A stretch of 64,000 nt of DNA from Sipunculus nudus (taxonomy: Eukaryota > Annelida > Sipuncula > Golfingiida > Sipunculidae). How positions within the stretch are numbered: the stretch's first letter is position 1; each line of letters opens with the position of its first letter. A program made the translations under genes and the position numbers. Where the stretch lies: contig CM049322.1 of assembly GCA_026874595.1 (NCBI GenBank), positions 52,849,386 to 52,913,385 of the forward strand, read 5' to 3'. The notes beneath the pieces were generated by a model. That model did no database searches and was not told the DNA's origin. It was given only the letters and a program-made list of their open reading frames with translations. Shown one piece after another: positions 36,958 through 47,550 of this stretch.

Positions 36958-36987
36958 ATCTTTACAATGGTAAAGTGTGCTAACTTT
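36958..36987 (-). other. Leader of the BEL/Pao element; no standard tRNA primer site
   Basis: Downstream of the 5' LTR in element orientation the sequence reads AAAGTTAGCACAC and then a 6-bp stem with a 4-nt loop (plus-strand CTTTACAATGGTAAAG, 36960-36975). There is no TGG at the LTR edge on the sense strand, so no 3'-tRNA primer binding site is visible. Confidence 0.6.
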
Positions 36988-37923
36988 TGTAGTATTGGGT
37001 TTTATAAGGACTGTGCGAACCCAGCTCTAAATTCAACAAGTCTTTATTAAGTAGCCATAATATCACATAGTACAGTTTCTTCTGGCTATCAGTATCACTG
37101 ATACTTCTGCTGCTGACTTATCACAGCTGCAGTCATTGCTGTTACTGCTGGTTAGCTACAATTAATGATATAGCTTCATAAGTATAGTACATACTTCACT
37201 CTTTAAACATAACAAATATTAGAAAAATGGTAAGTCACAACATATGGGATGTACAACACATATGCTTGTGTCACAGAAATAATAAACATGACCAAATAAC
37301 AAACTGTTCAATAACTGGCCCTTAACTCATAAAGTTCTGTGCATTCTATAGCATACAATATAGAAAGTTACAAAGTTTTACATTGGTTGTTGCTGCTTAA
37401 GGGATAAATAATAGGTTACATGTCTGATATTAACTTATAACTGCATTATAATACAGAAAACAGGATGGGTGATAATACAGAAGCACATGGCTCTGGTACA
37501 AATGGCTCTGACATCAGCAAATGTCTATTGTATTAAAATGACCATATTAAGTTAAGAACATACATATAAATAATTTCTGGCATTAATTAACATGGGTCCA
37601 ATTATCTACATGACCAAAAACCATATGCTTACCACACTGTAGACCCTTTAACCCTCTGTACACCTTCACCATACTTAAGAGCTTGGCCCTTTCTTTGAAC
37701 ACAAAAAAATGTGCCTGTCCTACTGACAGCGCCCTCTACTGGCAATACCCCCTCCCTAATATCCAGCAACATACATCGCCTCCTGCTGGCAACTCTGGAT
37801 ACTAATCAATACTAATTGACCTTTTAAAGACTTTAAAGTTATGTAACCACTTTACCATATCATAAATACAAAATTAAACTTAATACATTCTACTTTAAAC
37901 ATGTTTTTATTCCTGATGGCCAT

Positions 37924-37927
<4 letters not shown>
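36988..37927 (-). repeat. 5' LTR of the BEL/Pao element
   Basis: 940 bp, 939 of 940 positions shared with the other LTR. In element orientation, AATAAA (ACTTAATAAAGACTTG) lies about 65 bp before the 3' edge and TATAAAA about 15 bp before it. The left LTR is the 3' LTR because the genes run on the minus strand. Confidence 0.96.
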
Positions 37928-37962
<35 letters not shown>

Positions 37963-38632
37963 ACTCTGACAATAGAATATTTTACATATTTGCAAAATTT
38001 AAGCAGAGTGCATGACGCATGGGTCCCATGGTAATGGATATACCTGGACGTAGCATTTTTCTGTCCAATCACAATTTACATTAATGAATGTGCAATTATT
38101 AGTGGGAACTGCCACCAGAAGTATTAACCAACATCACAGTGGCAAGTATTTGTGATCACGAAAATGAACCAAGTGACACTGTAGAGTATTTGCAACTACA
38201 GCTTAGAGGCTGAGTAACCTCTGCAACCATACCATACCAGGTGCAGTCTATTGCTAACACAGCATGTTGACAATCTAAGTTACCCATCATAGTATGTACA
38301 ACCACAATATTAGCCAAGTCACCCTTTGCTTAGTATTTGCAAACTTTGTATTGAGGCAAGTTTTGGTTTACAAATATACTGAAAAATATTAATGTCTGGG
38401 AAATGTGCAGCACATATTCAGGAGATATTCTGCTACAAAAAGTATTGTGTGGTTGTGCTGTTTCACAGGGAGCCTACACTTTCCAAAGGTCATAAATTTG
38501 GAAAGTAAAATGTCCCCAACTTTAGGATGGTATTCCTGGAAACAAAGCATGAAGACCCATTAGAAATAACAATTGTCAGTGTGTGTGCATATGTTGTGAT
38601 TAGTCTCAACAATTGGCATATTTCTATTGCAG
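37928..38632. other. (TA)n remnant and intron sequence
   Basis: (TA)n continues to about 37958 and is the right half of the microsatellite split by the retrotransposon (left half 29859-29884). The remainder up to the next exon shows no gene. Confidence 0.75.
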
Positions 38633-38991
38633 TTGATGCTTGAAAACAACAACTCAATGATTATTCTCTCCGACGAATTGGAATACCACTTGAACACGGT
38701 CACGAGTAGCGGCAATGACAGGAAAACACTACTCACCCTGGCTGGAGGTTCCAGTTGGAGCCGTAACTACAAATGTGGAAGTGGGAAAATGTCGTCAACG
38801 GCCCTGAACCTGACAGGCTTCATACAGCCACTATACCTTGTGAATAGACTCGACCCAAATCAGAACCATGATGGATTTATTGACAGGTTTTTGGTTTGTG
38901 CCCCCCCCCCCCCCCACCGCTGGTCAATCTTTGGGAAGGTTTAAGTGTTCGGTGTCCAGCACATGTTCCAGGGCTGACAGAGGTGTTTAAG
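38633..38991 (+). CDS. DUF3987-like gene, Walker B exon, frame broken by a C15 run
   Basis: The exon begins after TTTCTATTGCAG in phase 0 and ends at TTTAAG followed by GTAAAT. It encodes SMIILSDELEYHL, a Walker B strand ending in Asp-Glu, then a basic stretch and LTGFIQPLYLVNRLDPNQ followed by DGFIDRF. This order, with a G-x-x-Q-P strand and then D-G-hydrophobic-x-x-R-F, is typical of DUF3987 cores. A run of 15 C at 38901-38915 follows. In the incoming frame a stop occurs at about 38942. The frame one base over stays open to the donor and its phase fits the next exon. The break may be a real mutation, a length polymorphism or a homopolymer base-calling error. Confidence 0.75.
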
Positions 38992-39211
38992 GTAAATAAA
39001 TCTCTATCTAGTTCACCTGGGATTAGGATTAGTATTCAAATGTCTGACCAATTCACATGTGAGCCAAAGCCAAGTACAGTAGAGCAACGTTTGTCCAAAT
39101 GCTTAATTTCCGGAAAAAAGATTTGTTAAATGTACAAGTAAGGACTCATAATGTATTCGCATTTACAAATATTTTTCAAGCATATAAATCTTTCCAAAGA
39201 AATTTTTCTTA

Positions 39212-39750
39212 TAGTCAGCTGAGCTATGTTCGTGGTCCATTGTCTGTCCATCCGTCTGTCCATAGATGTGGCACGTTTCGAAACCGTAAGACCTAGGACT
39301 CCAAAATTTAGCATAATGTTTTATGTCCACAAGATCCCCTTCCAAGCTGGAAACTGGGTCTTTGTGACTTCGTTCCTGTGAGAAAACCTCAAATTGTTAT
39401 TAAACACCTATTTTCACACTTCAGGACTGCCTAAAATCAAAACCACTGATCTGACTTAGATCATATATAATATACATGTTCTTTATACTCTATGCACATG
39501 GCAGAAATGATGTGAGTATTGCGAAATTGTTTTAAGTTATGGGCCCGAACATAATGCACTTTGTAAACAAGAAATATATTTACCCCTATAACATGAAAAT
39601 TGCTGAAGCTAGAGAATTTTTTTCAGGGATATAACATTATTTATTCAAGAATCAATTGTATTCCTAAAATTAGTTTTGAATTTATAAATTTTTTAAAGAA
39701 GTTTGCATAAATATAAGTACTAATAATTATGCCTTATTTTGATCATGGCA
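39212..39750 (+). repeat. Dispersed ~550-bp repeat family R, copy 1 (head truncated)
   Basis: It starts in the second arm of the head hairpin (TAGTCAGCTGAGCTATG), then GTCTGTCCATCCGTCTGTCC, CACGTTTCGAAACCG, ACTGCCTAAAATCAAAACC, ATGGGCCCGAACATAATGC. The same landmarks occur in the same order at 44643, 45147 and 46715. It lies in an intron of the DUF3987-like gene. It has no coding capacity and is probably a non-autonomous element. Confidence 0.8.
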
Positions 39751-41468
39751 TGTTTGTTTTGTGTAAGCACTGTTGATATAATTTTCATATCATGCAGAAA
39801 TACATATTTCAGCATGTTAGTTTTGAAAACCTATATGATAATAGCACAACATTTCCAACTGTAAATAATATTAATGACATCAATCCTCTTCCCTGTCTCC
39901 AAGGATATTATAAAAATCTTACATAACTCATAATAGAGCTTATAATACCTAAAAAAACAGCTTTTGCCTACCTCCTCGTCCAAATCAAATTTTATGATCA
40001 TATATAACAGCTGAGCGCCGTGACCCATGGGTCCCTTTTTTGTAATTACGGTTCTCACGGGCCTTCAACCAGGTGTTTGACCTAAATTAATCAGTCCCGG
40101 GCCAATGTTTTTTCTGGACATGGGTTAAAAACTATTGTAGTCTGGCAATGCTAGGTACCACATATCCACAGAAAGTGACTGAGGAGTTTGTGCTAGAATG
40201 CTTGGGTTATCAAACATATCTTGTTTGAACTGAAGCAAGCACAGTTTGTCATATTGGGCTGGGAGATCAATCAAAATAACTGAGAAGTTTCCTCGCATAC
40301 ACATTGGTGTTTTATCCATACATAGCTTGTGCTTGATCAGGTTTATGTGTGAGGCCAAAGCCTGCGGGTCCGGACACAGGTCAAGTTCATTCCCAAGAGG
40401 AATTGTGTCAACTACTTGCTGTTATTCAGCTTATTCCTCATATCACCGTCAGGAAGAACATGACTGAAAAATGATAATCTCTTGCTATCACTTGTCAGAG
40501 AAGTGGAGTCACTGAAGGGAAAACCAAAGGCATAATGCTTTGATGAAAAGCTGACAATCCTTAAGCGGCTGAACAGTGGTGCGTTTGTGCCATCATTCAG
40601 ATGTAAAACAAATGGAGAACATTATAAAACAAAGTCAGGATGCCAGTAAGGTTATTCAATAAGTTTTTACCTAAAAAAATCTGAAAATTATAAAAAAAGT
40701 GCTACTATTGTTGCTTTTCACTTGTGTGCGTGTGCCCCATTGGAGGCCTTGTGGACAGACAATGGCGATGTCATTTGACTTTTCTCTGCAGTGAAGAGTG
40801 TTGGAGAAAGGGCACGCACGTATCATAAAACCAGTTTGATCTGTACCAAGAAAGTTTGTTTTAAATCCAATATTCCTATATGTCAAATATGTAGGTCAGA
40901 GGAAACACTGTTTCCTCTCAGTAAAATGGTGTCAGATTTATCATTAACTATGGTATGAAATCTTGATCCCTGACTGAATTTCAGAATATTTGTTTTCACG
41001 ATAGAAAACCTGTCCCCTGAATTCCACAGGAAAAGGGAACTCTACTGTATTTCGATAGTGAAGGCCTGAGAGTGATCCTCTTCTATTCAGTATAGTCGTA
41101 AATGTGGTCTTTTTCTCAAATTTCTATCCAAAACTGACCAATGATTTGGTATTAATATGAATTGCAGTAGGTTTGTGTGTGTGTCGATTTAGATAATACT
41201 CAGGGACTTTTTATCTTGGAAGGGTTAAGGTATATTTTAGGGTCATGTAAGAAAAAATAGACGCCATGCTTTCATGTTGTATGTGTGTGGGCAATAGATA
41301 AATGTTTGCCCTTAAAGAAATGTATATGAAAGGTTTATATTCTACGTCCAGCCCTGCAATGAATGCAATGATGATTATAACATATCGGCCGGGGGTTGGA
41401 TGAGCATCCCATCCTGTGCACCAGTTTCAGTGAGACTGCTCTTACTCTTAATTTTTTTTTTAATATAG
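39751..41468. other. Intron stretch, no exon seen
   Basis: AT-rich. The segment 39960-40050 ends in ACAGCTGAGCGCC and CCCATGGGTCCC, resembling the terminus of a short mollusc repeat. No convincing splice-bounded frame was found. Confidence 0.5.
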
Positions 41469-41599
41469 ATAATATGGGATGCACACCAAGAGGGAAAGAC
41501 TGAATACACATTAACTGCAGAGGCTGCTGAGGTCATGGGCCGGGAATACAACCGTCTTGCATTACAGGCGGCTGGGTTCTATTACACAGGTGACGACAA
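41469..41599 (+). CDS. DUF3987-like gene, exon after ATPase core
   Basis: This 131-bp exon runs from the acceptor TTTTTTAATATAG to the donor GACAA followed by GTGAGC, phase 0 in and phase 2 out. The translation includes IIWDAHQEGKTEYTLTAEAA and LALQAAGFYYTGDDK, a helical region with a Y-T-L-T-x-E-A motif like the linker after the DUF3987 ATPase core. The split Lys codon at its end is completed exactly by the first base of the exon at 42736. An alternative donor 9 nt upstream (ACACAG followed by GTGACG) is less consistent in phase. Confidence 0.7.
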
Positions 41600-42735
41600 G
41601 TGAGCATTGAGTTGGAAAGGCATATGATTTCAGGCATGAATGGTTAACCGTAACACGTTTTTCATGTAGTTAATGAATTCCGTATGCATGATAACTGAAA
41701 TTACAATAGGAAAATTGGAGTTAACAGACGAGATGGTATCAATATGAATGTAATGATATGGGACTTGGAGAATTTGAAACATGCTATGACACTGCCATGC
41801 CACATTGACTGGGGTGTGACATCAGGTGAAGACTTCATACTGACCAGACCAAAATGCAGGTGCCCAATTTATTGGCTCTTATCCTGTGCTTGTTAATTTT
41901 GCATGAAAGACCAGGTAATTTTTTTATGTGTAATGCATAATGTGGCCTTATGTACCAGAGATGTACCAAACAGAGCAAATAATAGGAATGGAAAAGATAA
42001 GTGAAATAAAATTCTTACGGGCAATTTGCCAAACAAAGGGAGTGCCTGTTTGATGGACAAAAACACAGGCTTAGACCTACATGCCAGGGCATTGCATATA
42101 TTTAAGTCCATTGGCAGGCAGGCATAAGTCATATTACAAAGCTGACCCAGCACATGCTCGATGCAACCCCTGCCAGTGTTATGCCTTTTTTTCCACTGCT
42201 GGCAGCTCCCATGTACCACATAGAGGGTGTCCTGTTGCCTGCCCCCTTGATTTGATAAGTGTCATCTACATTACCATGATGAAAGTGCACAATGAGATGT
42301 ATTGATGAACATGGGAGAAAGGGTAATCAGTCATGGCTCTTACAGCTTGCTTAAGACCAGATGCACAACACATCACACTCAATCCAGAATGATATATCAT
42401 CCAAAATTCAGTGATTGTAATGTTTAGTTCATGAGGCTTAATGTTGATGCTATATACAGGAAAACATATGTATATGTACAGTGTTAAAAATTATATCCGG
42501 TAATATGTAATTACTGAAGATACACTCACTATTATTTAGAATAGAAAAAATTGACTGTAATGATTAAGAGGACATGTGATCATGGATCAGAAATGTGGAA
42601 GGCTTGGCTGTTGGCATGTACAGATAGGACTTGGTGTGCTAAAAAACTTATAATACGCAAGAGTGAGGTTGATAAATGGGAACAGACTTTAATGTGGTTT
42701 ATAGTTCAAAAGTGACATGTAGTGATTTTTTCCAG
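41600..42735. other. Intron of DUF3987-like gene
   Basis: The interval between the phase-2 donor at 41600 and the acceptor at 42735. The frames within it lack matching splice sites. Confidence 0.6.
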
Positions 42736-43594
42736 GCATGGCTACCTCTCGAAGATGAAGGGGATTTTAGGCAGAGTCGTCATGGCACTTCACATTGCTG
42801 GCCAAGCCGCAACCATGGCCTTAGTGCAACAAATGGAGAGAGATCACCTAGACCTGGAGGCTGCCAAAAGTCGGTGGGAGACCTTCACTGCAGCTCTCCC
42901 AGACAGGTTGCCTGATGCATCCTCCCAAAACAGCACTAGTGTGCACACGCAAGGTGAAGCCAGGCCTTCTGCAAGTGCAGGGTCGACAGATGGGTCAGTG
43001 ACACCCAACTTGTCAGAGGTCTCTGACACCAACGATTCAACCCTGTCTGAGCAGGCAGCTGAGGTCCCAAACCCATATTTAGCACTTGTTCCGACAGCTG
43101 TTGAATTGGGCAATGCCCTGCCCTGTCAAAACCAGCCCTGGAGAAACAGATTGCCTTAAACACTGTTGAAAGCGGTATCGAACTGATAAGATATTTTACA
43201 GAAAACTATTTCAAGCTTCTGGGCAGCACAGACTTTGCAGATTTGATGTGTACCAGATGTGCCAGTGAACGCAGGGCCCACAAACACCATACCATACGAT
43301 GGAAATGTAGTAAACCGGTATGGCCCCTGTATTAAACGCCTAATTCAGTTTGTGGCAACTGTTACAACCTCAGAGGCGTGTGCCCGCAAACTGATCCCGG
43401 CAGTGAAAAGGAATGGAAGGGCCAGTTACAGAAAAGAGGATGCAAAGGCCTTCTTCACACTGGTGGCTGGTGCAGGTTTGGGGGAGGTTACGGAAGAACT
43501 GAACGGTAACCGCAGAATTGTAAAATTTAAAAGAAATGATTTCCATACAATAGGAAAATCACTTTGTGAAACATTAAACCTTGAAAGTTACTAA
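42736..43594 (+). pseudogene. DUF3987-like gene, terminal exon, with two internal frame breaks
   Basis: It begins after GATTTTTTCCAG in phase 2. The first part encodes GYLSKMKGILGRVVMALHIA, the Lys-x6-Arg helix that closes DUF3987 domains, then a Ser/Thr/Glu-rich low-complexity linker to about 43110. A 5-bp tandem duplication (CCCTG twice, 43116-43125) shifts the frame; read straight on, translation stops at 43157-43159. The shifted frame carries an expected helix (ELIRYFTENYFKLL). A second shift lies between 43246 and 43256, after which the frame runs to TAA at 43592-43594. That tail includes ASYRKEDAKAFFTLVAGAGL and GNRRIVKFKRNDF and resembles a winged-helix end. With the C15 break upstream, this copy is probably a recent pseudogene, unless the breaks are assembly errors. 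Confidence 0.65.
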
Positions 43595-44642
43595 ACAAGC
43601 AAAGAAGCAACAGACAAATGAGACTGTAAAACGGCAAAATCCTCAGAAACATTGAGAGCAAATTATTTAAATGGAAGCGGCAAAACATGTAAAATATTCA
43701 TTTGTCTTGCACATTTGCTGCTACTTGGTTTTCAAGGCAACATGAAACATCACTTTAATGAATCCAACTCACAGGAAACTTGAAATGATTAATGATAACA
43801 GATAGGTATGGATGCATGTGGTGTGGTCAACCAAGTTTAAAAGACATAAATCTTGTCAATCCAGAACAATGCTCTTGAATTGATAAACCTTCTATACAGT
43901 AAAGAAATGCACACTTTGGATTTAAATATAAAGATGTATCCTATTGAGCAGATAAATACATATGTTGGATCTAAAAAAGATAAATGTGTACATGGTTAAG
44001 GATACCTGAAGATACCAGTGGTTGTATGACTTTGCATAATCAAATGTATAATACAATACATAATATGGTATTATGGAGATATATTGGTTGTATTTAAGAA
44101 TTAGTACTGATGTAGCATGATAATCTTTATAAACAAAAAATGAGTAATTACGCAGTTTATAGTATTGTACTTATAGATAATAGTTAACACTCCAAAGTTG
44201 TACTCCAAAGTAATGAAACAAGTGAATGCTGTTAGATCTCTTCATTCCTCCTGATGCTGAACCCTGAGCCCATTTGAACTGTAAAGTGAACTGGTCACAC
44301 ATATATAGGCACTGTGAGGCTGTTTTGACACACTTGCTTCCTGTAACCTGAGATGCTGAGGGATGGGCTTAGCCATTGGCTGCCTTTGTAAAGGTACTTG
44401 ACGAAGTACATGAAGTATTTAGCCAGGGTGCTGAAGTCGTGTATGTCTGTGTGTGTGTGTATGATGTGCAGGAAAAATAGATATGATCACATTATACATC
44501 ACAGATTGTTTAGTTGTTGACAATTGTTTTTAATAAAAAAAAAATGTTATATATTTGTGTTCTTGAGGCTTGTCTGAAATGATTGTGTGCAATATCTCTT
44601 GTATGAATGGAATAGATCCTACTTTTTATATAATTTTTTTTT
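43595..44642. other. 3' flank of DUF3987-like gene, no further gene seen
   Basis: AT-rich; contains the AATAAA candidate at 44532. No other feature recognised. Confidence 0.5.
44532..44537 (+). terminator. Candidate poly(A) signal AATAAA downstream of the DUF3987-like gene
   Basis: AATAAA followed by an A run and then GT-rich sequence (TATTTGTGTTCTTG). It is 0.94 kb beyond the last in-frame stop, so assignment to this gene is tentative. Confidence 0.25.
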
Positions 44643-45140
44643 GGCTCAGCTGACTATGAGTCATCTGAGCTATAGTCATGGTCTGTCGTCCATCCATCCA
44701 TCCATCCATTTGTTAACAGGTCGTGTTTTGAAACCATGGAAACCACAAATCCAAGATAATAGAAACAGTTGATCTGGCCAAAATCTCCTAGCATACAGAA
44801 AATTTGGTCGGTTGGACTTCATTCCTGTGACTCTTGAAGACTGCCTAATATAAAACCACTAATCTGTTTTTTATCATAATTAGTATGCATTTTCTTATTT
44901 ACTTACGCATACCAGAAATGAGGCAATTGCATAATATATGCTGAATTCACAGCTACAATTATAATGCATATTTTCAAAAATCAGGAAATATATTTACTCA
45001 CTTAACTTCAGAATTGCTTATGTGGATAGTTTTTTGAGGGATATAAATATATTCAATTAAGATTCAATTGTTTACCCAAAAAGAGAACAGCATTTTACAA
45101 ATTTTTAACTTATTAGCCTAAATGAAATATGAGTACAATA
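44643..45140 (+). repeat. Repeat family R, copy 2
   Basis: It starts with the hairpin head GGCTCAGCTGACT, ATG, AGTCATCTGAGCT, then a (CATC)n-type tract and the family landmarks CGTGTTTTGAAACCA and GACTGCCTAATAT. It directly precedes copy 3 in the same orientation. Confidence 0.85.
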
Positions 45141-45146
45141 ATTTTT

Positions 45147-45700
45147 AGCTCAGCTGACTATAAATCATCTGAGCTATAGTCGTGGTCCTTTGTCCGTCGT
45201 CCGTCCGTCTGTAAGACTGGGACGTTTCGACACCATTGGACCTACGAATCTGGAATTCGCCATACAGTTAGATGTCCCCAAAATCTCCTACCATGCCGAA
45301 ATTTAGGTCAATAGGACTTCGTTCCTTCGAGATATTAAGGAAAAACCTCAAATTTTTTATTAAAAATCTATTTTCACACTTCGGGACTGCCTAATATCAA
45401 AACCACTCATCTGGTTTTCTTCATATTTACCATAAATATTCCTCTATATAGTTCCTATGTACATGCCACAAAATAGGTCTGAATATATATTATAAAAAGG
45501 TAATGGGCCCAAACATATTGCAGTTTGTAAAAGTTCAGGAAGAAATATTTGGTCACTTAACACCAATGAATGTTAAAGCTAGGGATTTTTTTTTAGTTAT
45601 ATATGTTTAATAATTTAATGGTAAATCCAAATCTTGTAAATTTTTAATATATTAGCCAAAATATAAAATAGGTGCCTAAATGTAACCATGCCACGTTATT
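45147..45700 (+). repeat. Repeat family R, copy 3 (most complete)
   Basis: It begins TTTTT then AGCTCAGCTGACT, ATA, AATCATCTGAGCT, followed by GTCCGTCGTCCGTCCGTCTG, GGGACGTTTCGACACC, CTGCCTAATATCAAAACC and GGGCCCAAACATATT. It is arranged head-to-tail with copy 2. Confidence 0.85.
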
Positions 45701-45949
45701 TTCTCGTAATATATTTAATTATTTTACAGCTGGGATACATGTGGATTTAATCTGTTGAATTCTGAATTAGAAAGTATAAGCTTACCAATTATTCTAAATA
45801 TTGCAGTTTTTCAGATGCTCTGTCTTTGCATTTTGAGTATCCAAGACCCCACGCTTTTTCAATGAAGCCTTGCCAAGGTAACCTTATTAGAGATGCAGCA
45901 CAGGCAGAACATCTCTGCTGAGATAAACATACACTTATCATGGGCCTAA

Positions 45950-45965
45950 CCCCCCCCCCCCCCCC
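45950..45965 (+). repeat. Poly-C run (16 nt)
   Basis: A homopolymer tract. Open frames across it are length-dependent and unreliable. Confidence 0.9.
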
Positions 45966-46714
45966 AACCCCACGTCCACCATCAGCAATTATATTACAAT
46001 ACACGGTTTGATATTTTCAACTGTATTTCTTTAAAAGTAAAGGTGCTTTTGATCCAATGTGCAGAACTTCTCTTGAAATATTAATTCCAGAAGTAATCCA
46101 AGAGATTGCACGTTTTTCTGATATAGCATGATAAATAATTAAACAAAATATAATTGAACCCCTCAGTAGGCATAAATTGATAATAGATGAAACAATTCAT
46201 TGAATAACGGTGCAATTGAAAATTTTGAATTCTGGAGTGTTATTGACATTAATTTATTTTTTTGCAAATTTAAAAATTAAATTTGTTAGAAAAAGAAATA
46301 TATCTGTGTGCGCAATGTGACGTTACCTGACTAGATTTAGTAAAAATGCTAATGCAATTTAGATTTGTGATTCAGTTTAAATCTTCAGATATATATGATA
46401 TACTGTAAATATATAGTAAAATTTATGTTTAAAAAAAAAATATGAAGAAAAGAAAAAAATAGGATATAATGCAAATATTTGTTCATGATTTTGCTGTCTC
46501 AGTAGACTGGATATTAAAATTATTTGTTTTGTTTTCCACGTCTCTGCCTGTTTTTAAATATTTCAAAATAATTATTAAATTAAAATTAAATTGTATTCTT
46601 TACGTATATGCAGAGGTGTTGTTACTCCAACCAGTGTCTGTAAGCAGCATTAAATTTAATTCTGTATCCTGTATTTATATGCCAAGAAACTCTAAACGCG
46701 GATCATGCATTTTT

Positions 46715-47550
46715 AACTCAGCTAACTATAAGTCATCTGAGCGATAGTGGTGGTCCATTGTCCGTCCTCTGTCCGTCCGTCGTCCCGTCTGTTCGTTCGT
46801 CTGTGTAGCTGTCTGTCCGTGCGACTGGCACGTTTTGAAACCGTTAGACCAAAGAAAACAAAAATTCGCAAACTGTTGGATGTCGCCAAAATCTCTTACC
46901 ATACAGAAAATTTCGGTCTGTTTCCTCGAGATATTAGGAAAAAAAACTCAATCTTCCATTAAAAAGCTAATATATTATCAAAATTCAGCGCTGCCTAATA
47001 TAAAAAACACTGATCTGTTTTTCTTAATATTTACCAGAAGTAATGTTATACATATTTGTTATATACTTGCCAGAAAAAAAGTCAGTTAAGTGTACCGAAA
47101 ATTTCGGTCAGTTCCTTCCAGATATTATGGAAAAAATACTCAATTTTCCATTAAAAAGCTATTATCAAAATTCAGCGCTGCCTAATATCAAAATCACTGA
47201 TCTGTTTTTTTTTAATATTTACCAGAAGTAATGTTATACATATTTGTTATATACTTGCCAGAAATATAGTCAGTTAAGTGTTATTTCAAAAAGTTATGGG
47301 CCCGAACATAATAGACCCTGCTAGAAATCAGGAGAAATATTTACTCACTTAGAATGTAAAATTTTGAAACTAGACACTTTTTCCCCAAAGTATATAACTT
47401 TGTTTTATTAAGAATCACTCTTATACCCAAGAATTAGATCTGAATTTTGTAAATGGTTTAAGTTATTAGCCTAAAAATAAAATCAGTACCTTAAATTTTG
47501 CCTTACTTTGACTATGTTACGTTATTTTCCTGTGAGTACTATTGATTAGA
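46715..47550 (+). repeat. Repeat family R, copy 4, with internal ~185-bp tandem duplication
   Basis: Head AACTCAGCTAACT, ATA, AGTCATCTGAGCG, then the CCGTCCGTC-type tract. The segment 46905-47090 is repeated at 47091-47276: both carry TCAAAATTCAGCGCTGCC, ACCAGAAGTAATGTTATAC and AGTCAGTTAAGTGT. The tail then follows (GGGCCCGAACATAATAG). Confidence 0.8.

Larger units (their letters stand above)
29885..37927 (-). mobile_element. BEL/Pao-type LTR retrotransposon, full length, 8,043 bp
   Basis: Two 940-bp direct LTRs (29885-30824 and 36988-37927) differ at a single site (CCCTTAAACC versus CCCTTTAACC). In element orientation each begins TGTAATGG and ends ATACTACA, so TG...CA ends are present. The flanks are TATAT on both sides, fitting a 5-bp target duplication, though the target is a (TA)n microsatellite and so ambiguous. 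Two large minus-strand frames encode gag and pol. The domain order protease, RT, RNase H, integrase, DUF5641 and the YVDD box identify BEL/Pao rather than Ty3 or Ty1. The element is antisense to the host gene, inside an intron. Confidence 0.97.

Noticed and set aside
31144-36973. Many plus-strand frames across the retrotransposon
   Set aside because: Shadows of gag and pol on the opposite strand.
42844-43163. Minus-strand frames opposite the last DUF3987-like exon
   Set aside because: Shadows of the plus-strand exon, which continues the domain in phase.
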